Of a DNA stretch of 54,238 bases, positions 15,673 through 25,256 are shown piece after piece (positions within the stretch are counted from its first letter, which is position 1; every line of letters begins with the position of its first letter). Position numbers and translations under genes: made by a program. Below the pieces are notes generated by a model. That model did not search any database. It had not been told where the DNA came from and was given only the letters and a program-made list of their open reading frames with translations. The DNA lies in contig CAJTJZ010000009.1 of NCBI GenBank assembly GCA_910576895.1, positions 1-54,238 of the forward strand, given 5' to 3'. Origin of the DNA: an uncultured Lachnospiraceae bacterium. Its GTDB lineage: Bacteria > Bacillota > Clostridia > Lachnospirales > Lachnospiraceae.

Positions 15673-16765
15673 ACAAAAAGAACCATTATATAAAACAGCA
15701 AAAGATGCAATTTTTAACCGCTTTTTTTTAGCTGTCTTGTATTTTACAATTTTATTAGTTTTAGCATGTCTCGCCATTTTTTATTATCTACATCGAAGAA
15801 TTTGGATGGAAACCGATTTTTGGTATCCCTTGCTTCATTTTATTAATAATCGCAAGTTATTATTTTTCTTTTTATTTTGGTTAATTGGTGTCTTTTTTAT
15901 TTTTCTATTTTATTGGAGAAGAACATTATCTTATCTTGTTTTAATAGCAGAAGCAGGAAATCGGTTGGTAGCAGATGATGAGGAATTTATACATTTTCCA
16001 GAGGAATTAAAAACGCTTGAATATCAAATGAATCAGGCAAAACAGGAATCAATAAAAAATGCTAGAAATGCAAAAGAAGCAGAACAAAGGAAAAATGATT
16101 TAATTGTTTATTTGGCACATGATTTAAAAACACCTTTAACTTCTGTGATTGGGTATCTTACTTTGCTTCGTGATGAATCAGAAATATCAAAGGAGTTACA
16201 AAAGAAATATATTGCAGTAGCATTAGAAAAAGCAGAAAGACTGGAAGATTTAATTAATGAGTTTTTTGAAATTACAAGATTTAATTTAACTTACTTAACT
16301 TTAGAGAAAAGAAGAGTAAATCTTAGCCGTATGCTGGAACAGATTATTTTTGAATTTCAACCAATGTTTATGGAAAAAAATATTACTTATGAAACATTTA
16401 TTGAGCCAGATTTAGAGCTTGTCTGTGATGTAGATAAAATGGAACGTGTATTTGATAATTTATTAAGAAATGCTGTAAATTATAGTTTTGAATATGGAAG
16501 GATTCGTGTTCAGGCAGTAAAAAAGAATGAACAACGATTATCATTGACTTTTTGGAATACAGGAAATACCATTCCAGAAGAAAAATTAAATCGGATTTTT
16601 GAACAATTTTTTCGACTGGATAGTGCAAGATCATCAAGATCTGGTGGGGCGGGGCTTGGACTTGCAATTGCAAAGGAAATTGTAGAACTTCATGGAGGAA
16701 CAATTCGTGCTGCCAGTGAAAATGAAGTCATTGAGTTTATCTTAGAACTGCCAATAGAAAAGTAA
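15665..16765 (+). CDS. VanS-like sensor histidine kinase
   Basis: A 366-residue kinase starting at TTG, inside the end of the response regulator gene. Two TM helices (about 20-42 and 65-88) enclose a short loop of about 22 residues, so it senses within or close to the membrane. HisKA has YLAHDLKTPLTSVIGYL with the phospho-His near residue 159. HATPase_c shows the N-box (DNLLRNAVNYS), G1-like GNTIPEEKL and G2 GGAGLGLAIAKEIVELHGG. All catalytic boxes are intact. It pairs with the upstream regulator by position and by family resemblance to VanS. The second regulator starts 13 bases after its stop, so all four genes probably share one transcript. Confidence 0.9.
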   Translation: MSEQKEPLYKTAKDAIFNRFFLAVLYFTILLVLACLAIFYYLHRRIWMETDFWYPLLHFINNRKLLFFFLFWLIGVFFIFLFYWRRTLSYLVLIAEAGNRLVADDEEFIHFPEELKTLEYQMNQAKQESIKNARNAKEAEQRKNDLIVYLAHDLKTPLTSVIGYLTLLRDESEISKELQKKYIAVALEKAERLEDLINEFFEITRFNLTYLTLEKRRVNLSRMLEQIIFEFQPMFMEKNITYETFIEPDLELVCDVDKMERVFDNLLRNAVNYSFEYGRIRVQAVKKNEQRLSLTFWNTGNTIPEEKLNRIFEQFFRLDSARSSRSGGAGLGLAIAKEIVELHGGTIRAASENEVIEFILELPIEK

Positions 16766-16778
16766 TGGAGTATTTATA

Positions 16779-17480
16779 ATGATACAAGAAAATAATAATA
16801 AAAAAACAATTTTAATTTTAGAAGATGATCGTGATTTGTGTGAGGGAATTTGTCTATCATTAAATAGTAAAGAATTTTCTTTTGTTTCCTGCCAAACGAT
16901 TGTGGAAGCAAGAAAACAATGGAATCTTGGTTGTTTTGATTTATTAATTTTAGATATTAATCTATCCGATGGAAGTGGACTGGAATTTTTAAGAGAGGTT
17001 CGCAGAAGCAGTAAAGTTCCAATTGCTTTATTAACAGCAAAGGATATGGAACTTGATATTGTTGCAGGACTAGAATGTGGAGCAGATGATTATATTACAA
17101 AGCCATTTAGTTTAATGGTACTTCGTGCAAGGATTCGAGCTTTGCTGCGAAGAAATGTGGAAAAACAAGAGAAAAATTATCAGGATCGTATTTTTCAATT
17201 TTCATTTGATGCCATGAAATTTTATAAAAATAATCATATCATTGAATTAAGTAAAACCGAGCAGAGGATTCTTTCTTTCTTAGTTTTTCATGAAGGACAG
17301 ATTATGACAAGAGAACGTTTACTTGCATATGTTTGGCCAGAAGGAACAGAATATGTAGAAGATAATGCTTTATCTGTAGGGATTCGGCGGCTACGTGATA
17401 AACTTGAAGATAAGCCATCAAAACCGAAAATAATTAAAACAGTTTATGGAAAGGGTTATCTTTGGGAGAGGCAGGATTAA
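16779..17480 (+). CDS. OmpR-family response regulator (second two-component system)
   Basis: A 233-residue receiver plus winged-helix regulator. The receiver has LEDDRDL for the acidic pair, LLILDINLSDGSGLEFLREV with the phospho-Asp near residue 56, and the conserved Lys in YITKPFSLMVLRARI. The C-terminal DNA-binding half shows LSKTEQRILSFLVFHEGQI and IIKTVYGKGYLWER. It resembles regulators that sit with BceAB-type or MacB/FtsX-type transporters. The histidine kinase follows after 3 bases and an ABC/FtsX transporter operon lies 1.2 kb downstream, whose promoter holds an 11-bp-spaced direct repeat suited to such a regulator. Confidence 0.9.
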   Translation: MIQENNNKKTILILEDDRDLCEGICLSLNSKEFSFVSCQTIVEARKQWNLGCFDLLILDINLSDGSGLEFLREVRRSSKVPIALLTAKDMELDIVAGLECGADDYITKPFSLMVLRARIRALLRRNVEKQEKNYQDRIFQFSFDAMKFYKNNHIIELSKTEQRILSFLVFHEGQIMTRERLLAYVWPEGTEYVEDNALSVGIRRLRDKLEDKPSKPKIIKTVYGKGYLWERQD

Positions 17481-17483
17481 AAC

Positions 17484-18428
17484 ATGTCTTACTTTTTCAT
17501 CTTTATCCTTGTTTTTATTAGTTCTTTTCTTTCTGTTAGTATTACTATTTTTTATATGCATAAAAAAACAGAAACTGTAATGGCTCATTTGCTTCAAAGA
17601 ATGGATAATGCGATTCATGGACAAATACAAGAAATGGCTTATGATGAATCTATGGATGCAGCAATTACGCAAAGATTAAATAGATTACTTCAAATAGCAG
17701 GAATGCATAAAGAACAGGCAGAACTTGAAAGGGATACAATAAAAGCATTGATTTCTGATATTTCTCATCAAGTTAGAACACCTCTTTCTAATATTATGCT
17801 TTATATAGAACTTTTAAGGGAACAAGCATTAGAAAAAAATATAGAAGGTCTTGCTGATAAAATTCAAAAAAACTCAGAAAAGCTAGATTTTTTTATGAAA
17901 GAGTTAGTAAAATCCTCTTATGTAGAACAGGAAATGATTTTGGTGCATCCCCAGATGGTATCTGTGGAAGAACTTATTGATATTTCATGTCAGAATGTAG
18001 AACTTGCGGCTTTTAGAAAGAAAATAATGATAAAAAAAGAATTGTCAAAGGAAGTATCAGAAAAATTATGTTATGCAGATAAAAAATGGACAATAGAAGC
18101 ATTAGGAAATTTATTAGAAAATGCTATTAAATATTCAAAAGAAGAATCTATGGTTCAAATAAGATGTAAGGAACAGGAATCTTTTTTATGTATTGAAGTA
18201 CAAGATGATGGAATTGGAATAAAAGAAGAAGAACAAGGGAAAGTTTTTGAAAGGTTTTATCGTTCGGAACAAGTAAAAGAACAACCGGGATTTGGAATTG
18301 GTCTTTATCTGGCAAGAGAAGTACTTTCAAAACAGGGGGGATATTTAAAGTTGACATCAAAACTTGGAAAAGGAACGGTGATAGCAATGTATTTATCTCG
18401 TTTTGGAGATAGTTATTATAAGAGATAA
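17484..18428 (+). CDS. Sensor histidine kinase (second two-component system)
   Basis: A 314-residue kinase with one N-terminal TM helix (about 3-25) and no sensor domain of note. The dimerisation helix carries ISDISHQVRTPLSNIMLYIE with the phospho-His near residue 95. The ATPase has N-box LLENAIKYSKE, G1 DDGIGIKEEE, F-box FERFYRS and G2 GFGIGLYLAREVL. Kinases with almost no extracellular part paired with ABC/FtsX transporters commonly read transporter activity rather than a ligand, as in Bce-type modules; that is inference here. A 10-bp tandem duplication (ATAAGAGATA twice, 18418-18437) spans its stop codon. Confidence 0.9.
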   Translation: MSYFFIFILVFISSFLSVSITIFYMHKKTETVMAHLLQRMDNAIHGQIQEMAYDESMDAAITQRLNRLLQIAGMHKEQAELERDTIKALISDISHQVRTPLSNIMLYIELLREQALEKNIEGLADKIQKNSEKLDFFMKELVKSSYVEQEMILVHPQMVSVEELIDISCQNVELAAFRKKIMIKKELSKEVSEKLCYADKKWTIEALGNLLENAIKYSKEESMVQIRCKEQESFLCIEVQDDGIGIKEEEQGKVFERFYRSEQVKEQPGFGIGLYLAREVLSKQGGYLKLTSKLGKGTVIAMYLSRFGDSYYKR

Positions 18429-18514
18429 TAAGAGATAAGAAAGTCAAATTTTAAATAATTTTATATTTCCATAACAAAAGTAAAGGCTTTATAGCGAAAT
18501 TTGATAAAAAATGG

Positions 18515-18549
18515 ACAGCAGCAGATTGATTTTTTGCTGCTGTTTTTTT
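18515..18549 (+). terminator. Rho-independent terminator after the two-component genes
   Basis: ACAGCAGCA (18515-18523) pairs with TGCTGCTGT (18535-18543) and is followed by six further T after the last stem base. Confidence 0.85.
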
Positions 18550-18571
18550 AAATCTGTCAGAAATGTCACTT

Positions 18572-18606
18572 TTGAGAAAGATTTGAGAAAGGATTTTGTG
18601 TTATCT
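18572..18606 (+). promoter_or_regulatory. Response-regulator box (11-bp direct repeat) and promoter of the ABC/FtsX operon
   Basis: TTGAGAAAG occurs at 18572-18580 and again at 18583-18591, exactly 11 bp apart (one helical turn), the usual spacing for OmpR-family dimers. The second copy sits where the -35 box should be, with a TTATCT -10 at 18601-18606, preceded by TGTG. This arrangement suggests activation by one of the two adjacent response regulators. Confidence 0.6.
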
Positions 18607-18658
18607 TATTTTTCAAGAAAACAAAAACAAAAAATAAAATTAATAGGAGGAAAAAAAT

Positions 18659-19351
18659 ATGGATATTTTAATTACAGAGAAATTAAAAAAACAGTATCCT
18701 ATGGGAGAGACTATAGTAAAGGCTTTGGATGGTATTAATCTTTCTGTAAAAAAAGGAGAGTTTTTAGCAATTGTAGGAACATCAGGGAGTGGAAAATCAA
18801 CGCTTTTGCATATGTTAGGAGGACTTGATTATCCAACAGAAGGAACAGTCAAGATAGAGGGAAAAGATATTTCCAGAATGGGAAAAGATGAACTAACAAT
18901 TTTTCGCAGAAGAAATATTGGATTTGTTTTTCAAAATTATAATTTGCTTCCATTAATGAATGTTTATCAAAATATTGTTCTTCCAATACGTTTAGATGGC
19001 ATTCAACCAGAAAAGGGATATATAGAAAAAATTTTAGAAATTTTGGGATTAAAGGAAAAAAAGTATTTTATGCCAAATCAACTATCTGGCGGACAGCAGC
19101 AAAGAGTTGCTTTAGCAAGGGCATTGGCAAGCAAACCAGCAATTATTTTAGCAGATGAGCCAACAGGAAACCTTGACAGTCGTACAAGTCAAGATGTATT
19201 GGGATTAATAAAAACGACAGGAGAGACGTTTGGACAGACAATTGTTATGATAACACATAATGAAGAAATTGCTCAAATGGCAGAAAGAATTATACGAATA
19301 GAAGATGGAAAGATTTATGGAGGTGATGAAAATGTTGAAAGTAAAGAATAA
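18659..19351 (+). CDS. ABC transporter ATPase of the MacB/LolD/BceA type
   Basis: A 230-residue stand-alone ATPase. Walker A is GTSGSGKST, the Q-loop is FVFQNYNLLPLMNVYQN, the signature is LSGGQQQRVALARALA, Walker B is IILADEPTGNLD and the switch His is in MITHNEE. These are hallmark residues of the family that works with FtsX/MacB permeases on membrane-inserted substrates, antimicrobial peptides or lipoproteins. GGAGG precedes the ATG. Its end overlaps the permease gene by 20 bases. It is the cytoplasmic motor for that permease. Confidence 0.94.
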   Translation: MDILITEKLKKQYPMGETIVKALDGINLSVKKGEFLAIVGTSGSGKSTLLHMLGGLDYPTEGTVKIEGKDISRMGKDELTIFRRRNIGFVFQNYNLLPLMNVYQNIVLPIRLDGIQPEKGYIEKILEILGLKEKKYFMPNQLSGGQQQRVALARALASKPAIILADEPTGNLDSRTSQDVLGLIKTTGETFGQTIVMITHNEEIAQMAERIIRIEDGKIYGGDENVESKE

Positions 19352-21881
19352 AGGTATGGTAAGAGAAATTGCAAAAGTAACATATAAAGCAAATAAAAAA
19401 AGAAATTTGCTTACTATTTTTGCTATTGTTTTAACTACTGTATTGTTGTCGATTGTAATTGTATTTGGCTATACTTACTGGGATACTTTAAGATTACGTA
19501 GTATTCGAACTGCAGGGATGGATTATGATATTGAATTAAGAGAGCCAAGAAGTGATCAAGTAAATATAATTCGTTCTATGGATAAGGATATAAAATATGC
19601 AGGACTTTGTGTAAAATGTGCTGTAATTGAGCAATATGAAGATACATTATTAGATAAGGAACGATTATTTTATTTAGATGAAACTTGTTGGGAAAAACAA
19701 ACAATACCAGCATTAGAAAAGTATTGGGGAACATATCCACAAAAGGAAAATGAAATTATGTTTTCCACAAATGCATTAACGACTATGGGAATTAAAAACC
19801 CAAAAATTGGAATGAAACTTTCACTTACTGGTTATTATTTAGCAGAAAATAAACAAGAAGAAGATATTTTTCAAAAAGAATTTATTCTTTCTGGCTATTA
19901 TAGAGATTATAGTAATAGAACGGATGGCTATATTTCGAAAGCATTTTATGATCTAACAGGTGCAAAGCAAACAGATTTTACACAGGGAACATTGAAAATC
20001 ACTTTAAAAAATCCATTTTATTCAGAGAAGGATATTCTTGCTATACAAAAGAAAATTAAATTAGAAGATAGACAGTATATTGATGCAGATACAGATTTGA
20101 TTTCTTATTTTTTAAAGATGATAGCGGCTTTATTTGGAATCTTTTTTATGATAATAATAAGCGGTTATTTGTTTATTTATAATTCTCTTTATATTTTTAT
20201 TTCCAAAGATATCCGTTATTATGGACAATTAAAAACAATGGGGATGACATCAAAGCAATTAAAATATATGATATATTATCAGACAATTTTAAATTCTGTG
20301 ATAGGAATTCCAATAGGATTATTCATTTCAGCAGTAGTTTCAAAACTTGTAATACCAGAAATTTTAAGTTTCATGGATGCAAGGCTTGGGATAGAAGGGC
20401 AGGTATCAGGAGAACTATGGATATTTTTCTTTGCGGGAATGTTTGCATTTCTTATTAATATTGTTAGCAGCAGAAAGCCTGCAAAAATGGCAGGGAATTG
20501 TTCTCCAATTGAGGCTTTGTATTATTTGAAAGATGGAATAAAAGGAAATAAAAAAAGAACAACCAAAAAAGAGAATAGCCAAAAGAAAGAACAGGGAGGA
20601 CTGTTTTTTATGGCATGGCAAAATATCTTTCGAGATAAAAAACAGGCAGTTGTTATTTTTTCTTCTTTTATTATTGCAATTTCTCTTTTTTTGATTGTAA
20701 ATATCGTAATTCGAGGAAATGATGGAAAACGTATTTTAAATGAACTTTTAGATTATGATATTCGTTTTGTTAATCAAACAATACTTGAGGAAGAAGAAAA
20801 GGATCTTATTACAGAAGAAAAGATTTCACAAATAAAAGAAATTTCAGGAGTAGAATCTGTACGAAAAGTAATTAGTTCTCGTGTAGTCGTTCCTTATCAA
20901 GAGGAAGTTTATGGACAATATTATAAAGAATTATATGAAGGAAGATATAGTCCCGGAAATTATGAAAAGGATATAAAAGAATATAAAGAAAATAAAAAAG
21001 AAATGCTTAGTATGTTTGAAAGTCGCTTGATTGCAGTTGATGAAGAAGGATTTGCACTTTTAAATAAAAAAGCAGGGAATATTCTTGATAAAAAGGAATT
21101 TGAAGATGGAAAAATAGCATTAAGTCCTAATTTTTGGGGAATTGGAGATAGCAAAATGACAGGAAAAACAGTACGCTTTTTTCTGCCAAATGGAAAAGAT
21201 AAAAAACAAGAACATTCTATAAAAATCGCTTATGTAGGCGGTAAGTATTTTAATCCAGCCACATTTTCAGGAGGATATACACCAGAATTAATTATTAGTG
21301 AAAATTATGCAAAAGAACTTTTAAAAGATACGATAACAGAATTAATTTATATAACTTATAAAGTAAAATTTGATAAAGAAACAGAAGCAAAAGTAAAAAA
21401 AGTATTTCAAAAAGAAAGAGAAGTTTCAAAAGAATCAAAGATTCAACGTTATTCGGAAATGAAAAATACAGAATTACAGATAAAAGTTTTAGGAAATAGT
21501 TTAAGTTTTATTATTGCATTTCTTTCCATTATGAATTATATTAATATGATGGCAGCAAATGTACAAAATCGTTCCAGAGAATTTGCTACTATGGAAAGCA
21601 TTGGAATGACAAGAAAACAAATAAAGAAAATGTTAATGTTAGAGGGGATGGGATATGCTTTTATTTCTAGTATTATTTCCCTTGTAATAGGGCTTCCGCT
21701 TGGTTATTTTGTTTTTAATAGTTTAAAGTCATATCAAAATGCATATTCTATTCCATGGTTTCGTAATTTAGCTGTTTTTACTATTATTTTTGTTTTATGT
21801 TTTCTTTTACCAATAATAATATATCAAAAAACGCAAAAAGGGAGTATTATAGAAAGAATTCGAGAAAATGAAAATTTTTAA
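19332..21881 (+). CDS. FtsX-like (MacB/BceB-type) ABC permease
   Basis: An 849-residue permease. An N-terminal TM helix (KKRNLLTIFAIVLTTVLLS) is followed by an extracytoplasmic segment of about 220 residues and three helices at about 255-385 (IIISGYLFIYNSLYIFIS and the conserved YGQLKTMGMTSKQLKYM). A second set comprises a helix near 445, a large outer domain, and three helices at the C-terminus with the matching motif FATMESIGMTRKQIKKM. The two FtsX halves are thus symmetrical. Start 19332 lies 8 bases after GGAGG; earlier in-frame ATGs lie within or before this site. With the ATPase it probably expels or senses membrane-active peptides, controlled by the upstream two-component genes. Confidence 0.92.
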   Translation: MLKVKNKGMVREIAKVTYKANKKRNLLTIFAIVLTTVLLSIVIVFGYTYWDTLRLRSIRTAGMDYDIELREPRSDQVNIIRSMDKDIKYAGLCVKCAVIEQYEDTLLDKERLFYLDETCWEKQTIPALEKYWGTYPQKENEIMFSTNALTTMGIKNPKIGMKLSLTGYYLAENKQEEDIFQKEFILSGYYRDYSNRTDGYISKAFYDLTGAKQTDFTQGTLKITLKNPFYSEKDILAIQKKIKLEDRQYIDADTDLISYFLKMIAALFGIFFMIIISGYLFIYNSLYIFISKDIRYYGQLKTMGMTSKQLKYMIYYQTILNSVIGIPIGLFISAVVSKLVIPEILSFMDARLGIEGQVSGELWIFFFAGMFAFLINIVSSRKPAKMAGNCSPIEALYYLKDGIKGNKKRTTKKENSQKKEQGGLFFMAWQNIFRDKKQAVVIFSSFIIAISLFLIVNIVIRGNDGKRILNELLDYDIRFVNQTILEEEEKDLITEEKISQIKEISGVESVRKVISSRVVVPYQEEVYGQYYKELYEGRYSPGNYEKDIKEYKENKKEMLSMFESRLIAVDEEGFALLNKKAGNILDKKEFEDGKIALSPNFWGIGDSKMTGKTVRFFLPNGKDKKQEHSIKIAYVGGKYFNPATFSGGYTPELIISENYAKELLKDTITELIYITYKVKFDKETEAKVKKVFQKEREVSKESKIQRYSEMKNTELQIKVLGNSLSFIIAFLSIMNYINMMAANVQNRSREFATMESIGMTRKQIKKMLMLEGMGYAFISSIISLVIGLPLGYFVFNSLKSYQNAYSIPWFRNLAVFTIIFVLCFLLPIIIYQKTQKGSIIERIRENENF

Positions 21882-22174
21882 TTATAGTGGATGAAAAAAA
21901 TAAGACGTTTCTTTGTTTATTCCATTGTAATAAAATTGTAAGATTTTCTTATGTGTTTTGTAAGAAAGTTAAAAGAAAATAGTTAAAAATTTAAAATTAG
22001 GATATGATATGATGGATTGCAGTAAGAAATCTGTAATTATGATATCATATTCTATTTTTACTTATTTAATAAGCTTTAATAAGTTTTAAAGCTGCTAGCA
22101 GATGTAACTTTATTAAGAACTGTTATAAAAACAAAACGGTTTTTACAATAACTATATTGGGAAAGGAGAACACT

Positions 22175-22951
22175 ATGATAAAAAAAAGGGGAAAATGGAG
22201 AAAAGGAAGAATTGTATTATGTCTTTTAGGAATTTTAGCAGTAGGATGTTTATTTACAACTGCTGCAAGAGATGTATTATTAATTATAGAATCATTTCAC
22301 TTGCAGATTCAGCAAAGTAAAGCACAAGCATTAGATAAAAATATTTATCCGCAGGAATTAATTGATTTACTAGAAAAAAATGAGGAAACTTATGATTTTG
22401 TAATTCATTATCCGGAAAATAAAGAAAAAGATTTTAAAATTGATTTATCAACGGAAGCAAAACAGGAGGGGATTCCATTGTTTTTGCAATGGGATGAACG
22501 TTGGGGATATAAGGAATATGGAAGCAATATGCTTGCATTAACGGGATGTGGTCCAACATGTCTTTCTATGGTTTATATTGGATTGACAGGTGATGATTCT
22601 ATGAATCCAAAGGAAATGGCAAAGTTTAGTGAAAAAAGTGGTTATTATACAGAAAATGGTACATCATGGTCATTTATGACAGAAGGAGCAGAGATTTTGG
22701 GACTTACAGCGGAAGAATTACCATTAGATGAAAGTTGTATTAAACAGCATTTATCAAAAAAAGAACCTATTATTTGCAGTATGGGAGCTGGAGATTTTAC
22801 AACACAGGGACATTTTATTGTATTAGCAGGAGTAGATAAAAATGGAAATATTTTAGTTAATGATCCAAATAGTAAAAAAAATAGTGAACAATCATGGGAA
22901 TATACAAGACTAGAAAGACAAATAAAAAATTTATGGGCATATACAGTTTAA
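22175..22951 (+). CDS. Membrane-anchored C39-like cysteine peptidase (Peptidase_C39_2)
   Basis: A 258-residue protein with a basic N-terminus and one TM helix (about 13-30), then an extracytoplasmic linker and a papain-like C39_2 domain from about residue 95. The expected triad is in place: Cys125 in TGCGPTCLSMVY, His213 in QGHFIVLAGVD and Asp230 in LVNDPNSKK. AAAGGAG precedes the ATG at 6 bases. It faces outwards, so it probably trims peptides or modifies the wall outside the cell. It follows the ABC/FtsX permease on the same strand after 293 bases. A role with that transporter is possible, but it has its own upstream region and terminator. Confidence 0.85.
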   Translation: MIKKRGKWRKGRIVLCLLGILAVGCLFTTAARDVLLIIESFHLQIQQSKAQALDKNIYPQELIDLLEKNEETYDFVIHYPENKEKDFKIDLSTEAKQEGIPLFLQWDERWGYKEYGSNMLALTGCGPTCLSMVYIGLTGDDSMNPKEMAKFSEKSGYYTENGTSWSFMTEGAEILGLTAEELPLDESCIKQHLSKKEPIICSMGAGDFTTQGHFIVLAGVDKNGNILVNDPNSKKNSEQSWEYTRLERQIKNLWAYTV

Positions 22952-22980
22952 AAATAAAAGTATAATAGAAAAAACTAAAA

Positions 22981-23037
22981 AAAACGGTTGTATTATTTGG
23001 TAGAAATTTTTCTTTATAATATAATACAACCGTTTTT
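22981..23037. terminator. Bidirectional terminator between convergent genes
   Basis: AAAACGGTTGTATTAT (22981-22996) is inverted at 23021-23036 and followed by T-rich text on both strands. It separates the C39 peptidase gene from the GH120 gene. Confidence 0.85.
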
Positions 23038-23065
23038 CTTTATAGGATTGTTGAGCTATACTTTC

Positions 23066-25006
23066 TTAATTCTTCCATACCTCAAAACAAGTAACGCCTG
23101 TTTTTTTTGTTTCTATTGGTCCGGGCACTGGTTTATCTAAGTGAGGATTATCACAATAATCGGTATCTAAAAGAACAGAACTTCCATCAGGCTGTTCAAA
23201 CCATGCTTCCACAATTCGCACATAACCAAGAGTTTCTGTTGTTATAATTTGTGTAGGAAGTGTATCAATATTTTCTTTTATATTTAATTCTAACCATGTA
23301 CTTCCGTCTTTTTCAAAAATATGTACTTGTGGATCAAAGTCATAAGAGAGTTTTAAGTTTTCTCGTTCAAAGGAAGCAGCTCTATAATATATATTATGAT
23401 TAATATAGGCAGGCTGTTTGATTTCTTCAAACATTTCTACATCACCAAGTTTATTAGAACTTGCAATTTTTATATATTCTTCTAAAGAATCTGTACACTC
23501 TGTATATGCGATTGTTCCATGGCATGGAAGCGTTGGATCTTCTTTTTTGCCATTTCCAATAAAAATATTTTGATAAAATCGATCATCTCCGCCATATACA
23601 AAAGTAGTTCCTGCAATATCTGTACTATGAGGAAAATGATATGGTGTAGCACGATTTAATACAGCGGCTCGCCGAATAACACCACAGAATAAATTGTGGA
23701 CATAAGCACCACCTTGAGCAACATTATCAAGGTTAAAGCTAGAGGCAAAAATATTATGATCAATTAAATGTGGACCATGTGTAACTTCCAGCATTAAATC
23801 ACGATTATTTTCATAATAAAGATTTTTACTAATTCTAGTTCCCTGTGCCTGCCAGTCTAACCAAGTTCCAAGGGAGCAGTGATGAATATTATTATGTATA
23901 ATTTGTACATCAATAGCAGCATGAAGTTTAATACCTGCAATTTCATAGCCGAAAAATTCATGCTTTATACCAATATGATAAATATGATTTCTGTAAATTT
24001 GGCTAAAAATACATCCCATATGGCCAACAATCCCATTTTGTCCACAGTCATGAATAACATTATTTCTGATAATATGAGAGCCAATGGTTTCTTTATCCCA
24101 TCCAATTTGTTTTGCACGAAATACAGCTTCCATTTGATACTGATATCCGGGCTTTGTTCTATAACGGGTGCTAAGGTTATGTCCTGTTGTAGATTCTTTT
24201 CCAATGCTGATTCCACTGCATTTTGCATCATGAATATGATTATTTTCAATAATCCATCCTTTGCTCCAATGAGTTCCAAGCAGCCCATATTGTTCAGCAG
24301 TAGGAGGTGCCCATGGACAGGCTGCTTGTGCCATTTCAAATCCTCGAATAGTAATATAATTTAAACCTGTTTTTTCAGGGTAAAAACAACAAGGTCTTAC
24401 ATTAATTTCCACAAGCTCTTTATTTGGATTAGCTCCTTGAAAATTAGCATAAAGAATTGTTTGATCTTCCTCAACTTCTGCAAACCATTGATATATGGTA
24501 TCTTCTGGATGTAAAATAAGTTCAGAATCAATCAGCCATGGTGGATTTGCACCTTTGGTTCTAATTTGTGGATGTTTTACTTCTTCTAAAGAGGCAGCTT
24601 CATAAAAGGATTTTCCGTTTAAATATACTTCTCCTGTATGAACAGAATAATTTATAGGATATTCCAGCCAGTCACCCCATAATGTTTTGGCATAAGGATT
24701 ATAATCTCCAAACATAGAATTTGGAAGAATTACATACCATACTGTGTTTTCTAATAATTCCCAGTTCTGAATACGTTCTGAACCTTTAATAATGACAGAC
24801 TCATTTTCAAAAGTTTCATAAATAATACGTTTCCAATCGCTAACACCACCATATCTTGGCTTTACCCATTCTCGATATTCTCCTTTATGAACAATCACAT
24901 GATCTCCTGCCTGTGCAATACTTGCTGCTTTGGAGATAGTAAAAAAAGGTTGTTCTTTTGTACCAATATTATGATCATTTCCATTTTTTGCTACATGATA
25001 TTTCAT
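23066..25006 (-). CDS. GH120 beta-xylosidase
   Basis: From the ATG at 25006 (GAAAGGAG upstream) the 646-residue protein begins MKYHVAKNGNDHNIGTKEQP, the start of family GH120 enzymes such as Thermoanaerobacterium XylC, with a right-handed parallel beta-helix. The two catalytic acids described for XylC (Asp382, Glu405) correspond to Asp384 in GTWLDWQAQGTRISKNL and Glu407 in RDLMLEVTHGPHLIDHN. There is no signal peptide, so it is cytoplasmic and releases xylose from imported xylo-oligosaccharides. The longer frame to 25144 lacks a start signal. The AraC-type gene on the same strand directly upstream is the probable regulator. No xylan transporter is in the window. Confidence 0.93.
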   Translation of the reverse strand: MKYHVAKNGNDHNIGTKEQPFFTISKAASIAQAGDHVIVHKGEYREWVKPRYGGVSDWKRIIYETFENESVIIKGSERIQNWELLENTVWYVILPNSMFGDYNPYAKTLWGDWLEYPINYSVHTGEVYLNGKSFYEAASLEEVKHPQIRTKGANPPWLIDSELILHPEDTIYQWFAEVEEDQTILYANFQGANPNKELVEINVRPCCFYPEKTGLNYITIRGFEMAQAACPWAPPTAEQYGLLGTHWSKGWIIENNHIHDAKCSGISIGKESTTGHNLSTRYRTKPGYQYQMEAVFRAKQIGWDKETIGSHIIRNNVIHDCGQNGIVGHMGCIFSQIYRNHIYHIGIKHEFFGYEIAGIKLHAAIDVQIIHNNIHHCSLGTWLDWQAQGTRISKNLYYENNRDLMLEVTHGPHLIDHNIFASSFNLDNVAQGGAYVHNLFCGVIRRAAVLNRATPYHFPHSTDIAGTTFVYGGDDRFYQNIFIGNGKKEDPTLPCHGTIAYTECTDSLEEYIKIASSNKLGDVEMFEEIKQPAYINHNIYYRAASFERENLKLSYDFDPQVHIFEKDGSTWLELNIKENIDTLPTQIITTETLGYVRIVEAWFEQPDGSSVLLDTDYCDNPHLDKPVPGPIETKKTGVTCFEVWKN

Positions 25007-25256
25007 AGAATGCTCCTTTCTAGTGAGAGATAACAGTTTTAAACAATTTTGATATGTATTTTTATTATAACATACTTTTGCATGAAATATTATTTCCAAG
25101 CATTTTCTATTAGATAATGTACTTTTTTGGTTGATTATAATCAAGTTTTTTTATTGTTATACCAATATAAAAAGCATTATAGCTATGACTTTTCTTTTGC
25201 TCGACCATTTATTTATCTATTTTATGTCATTTTTTTGACTACTTCTTTTCAGCATT

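Noticed and set aside
14965..16765. Vancomycin-resistance operon
   Set aside because: Only VanRS-like regulators are present; no ligase, dehydrogenase or dipeptidase gene follows.
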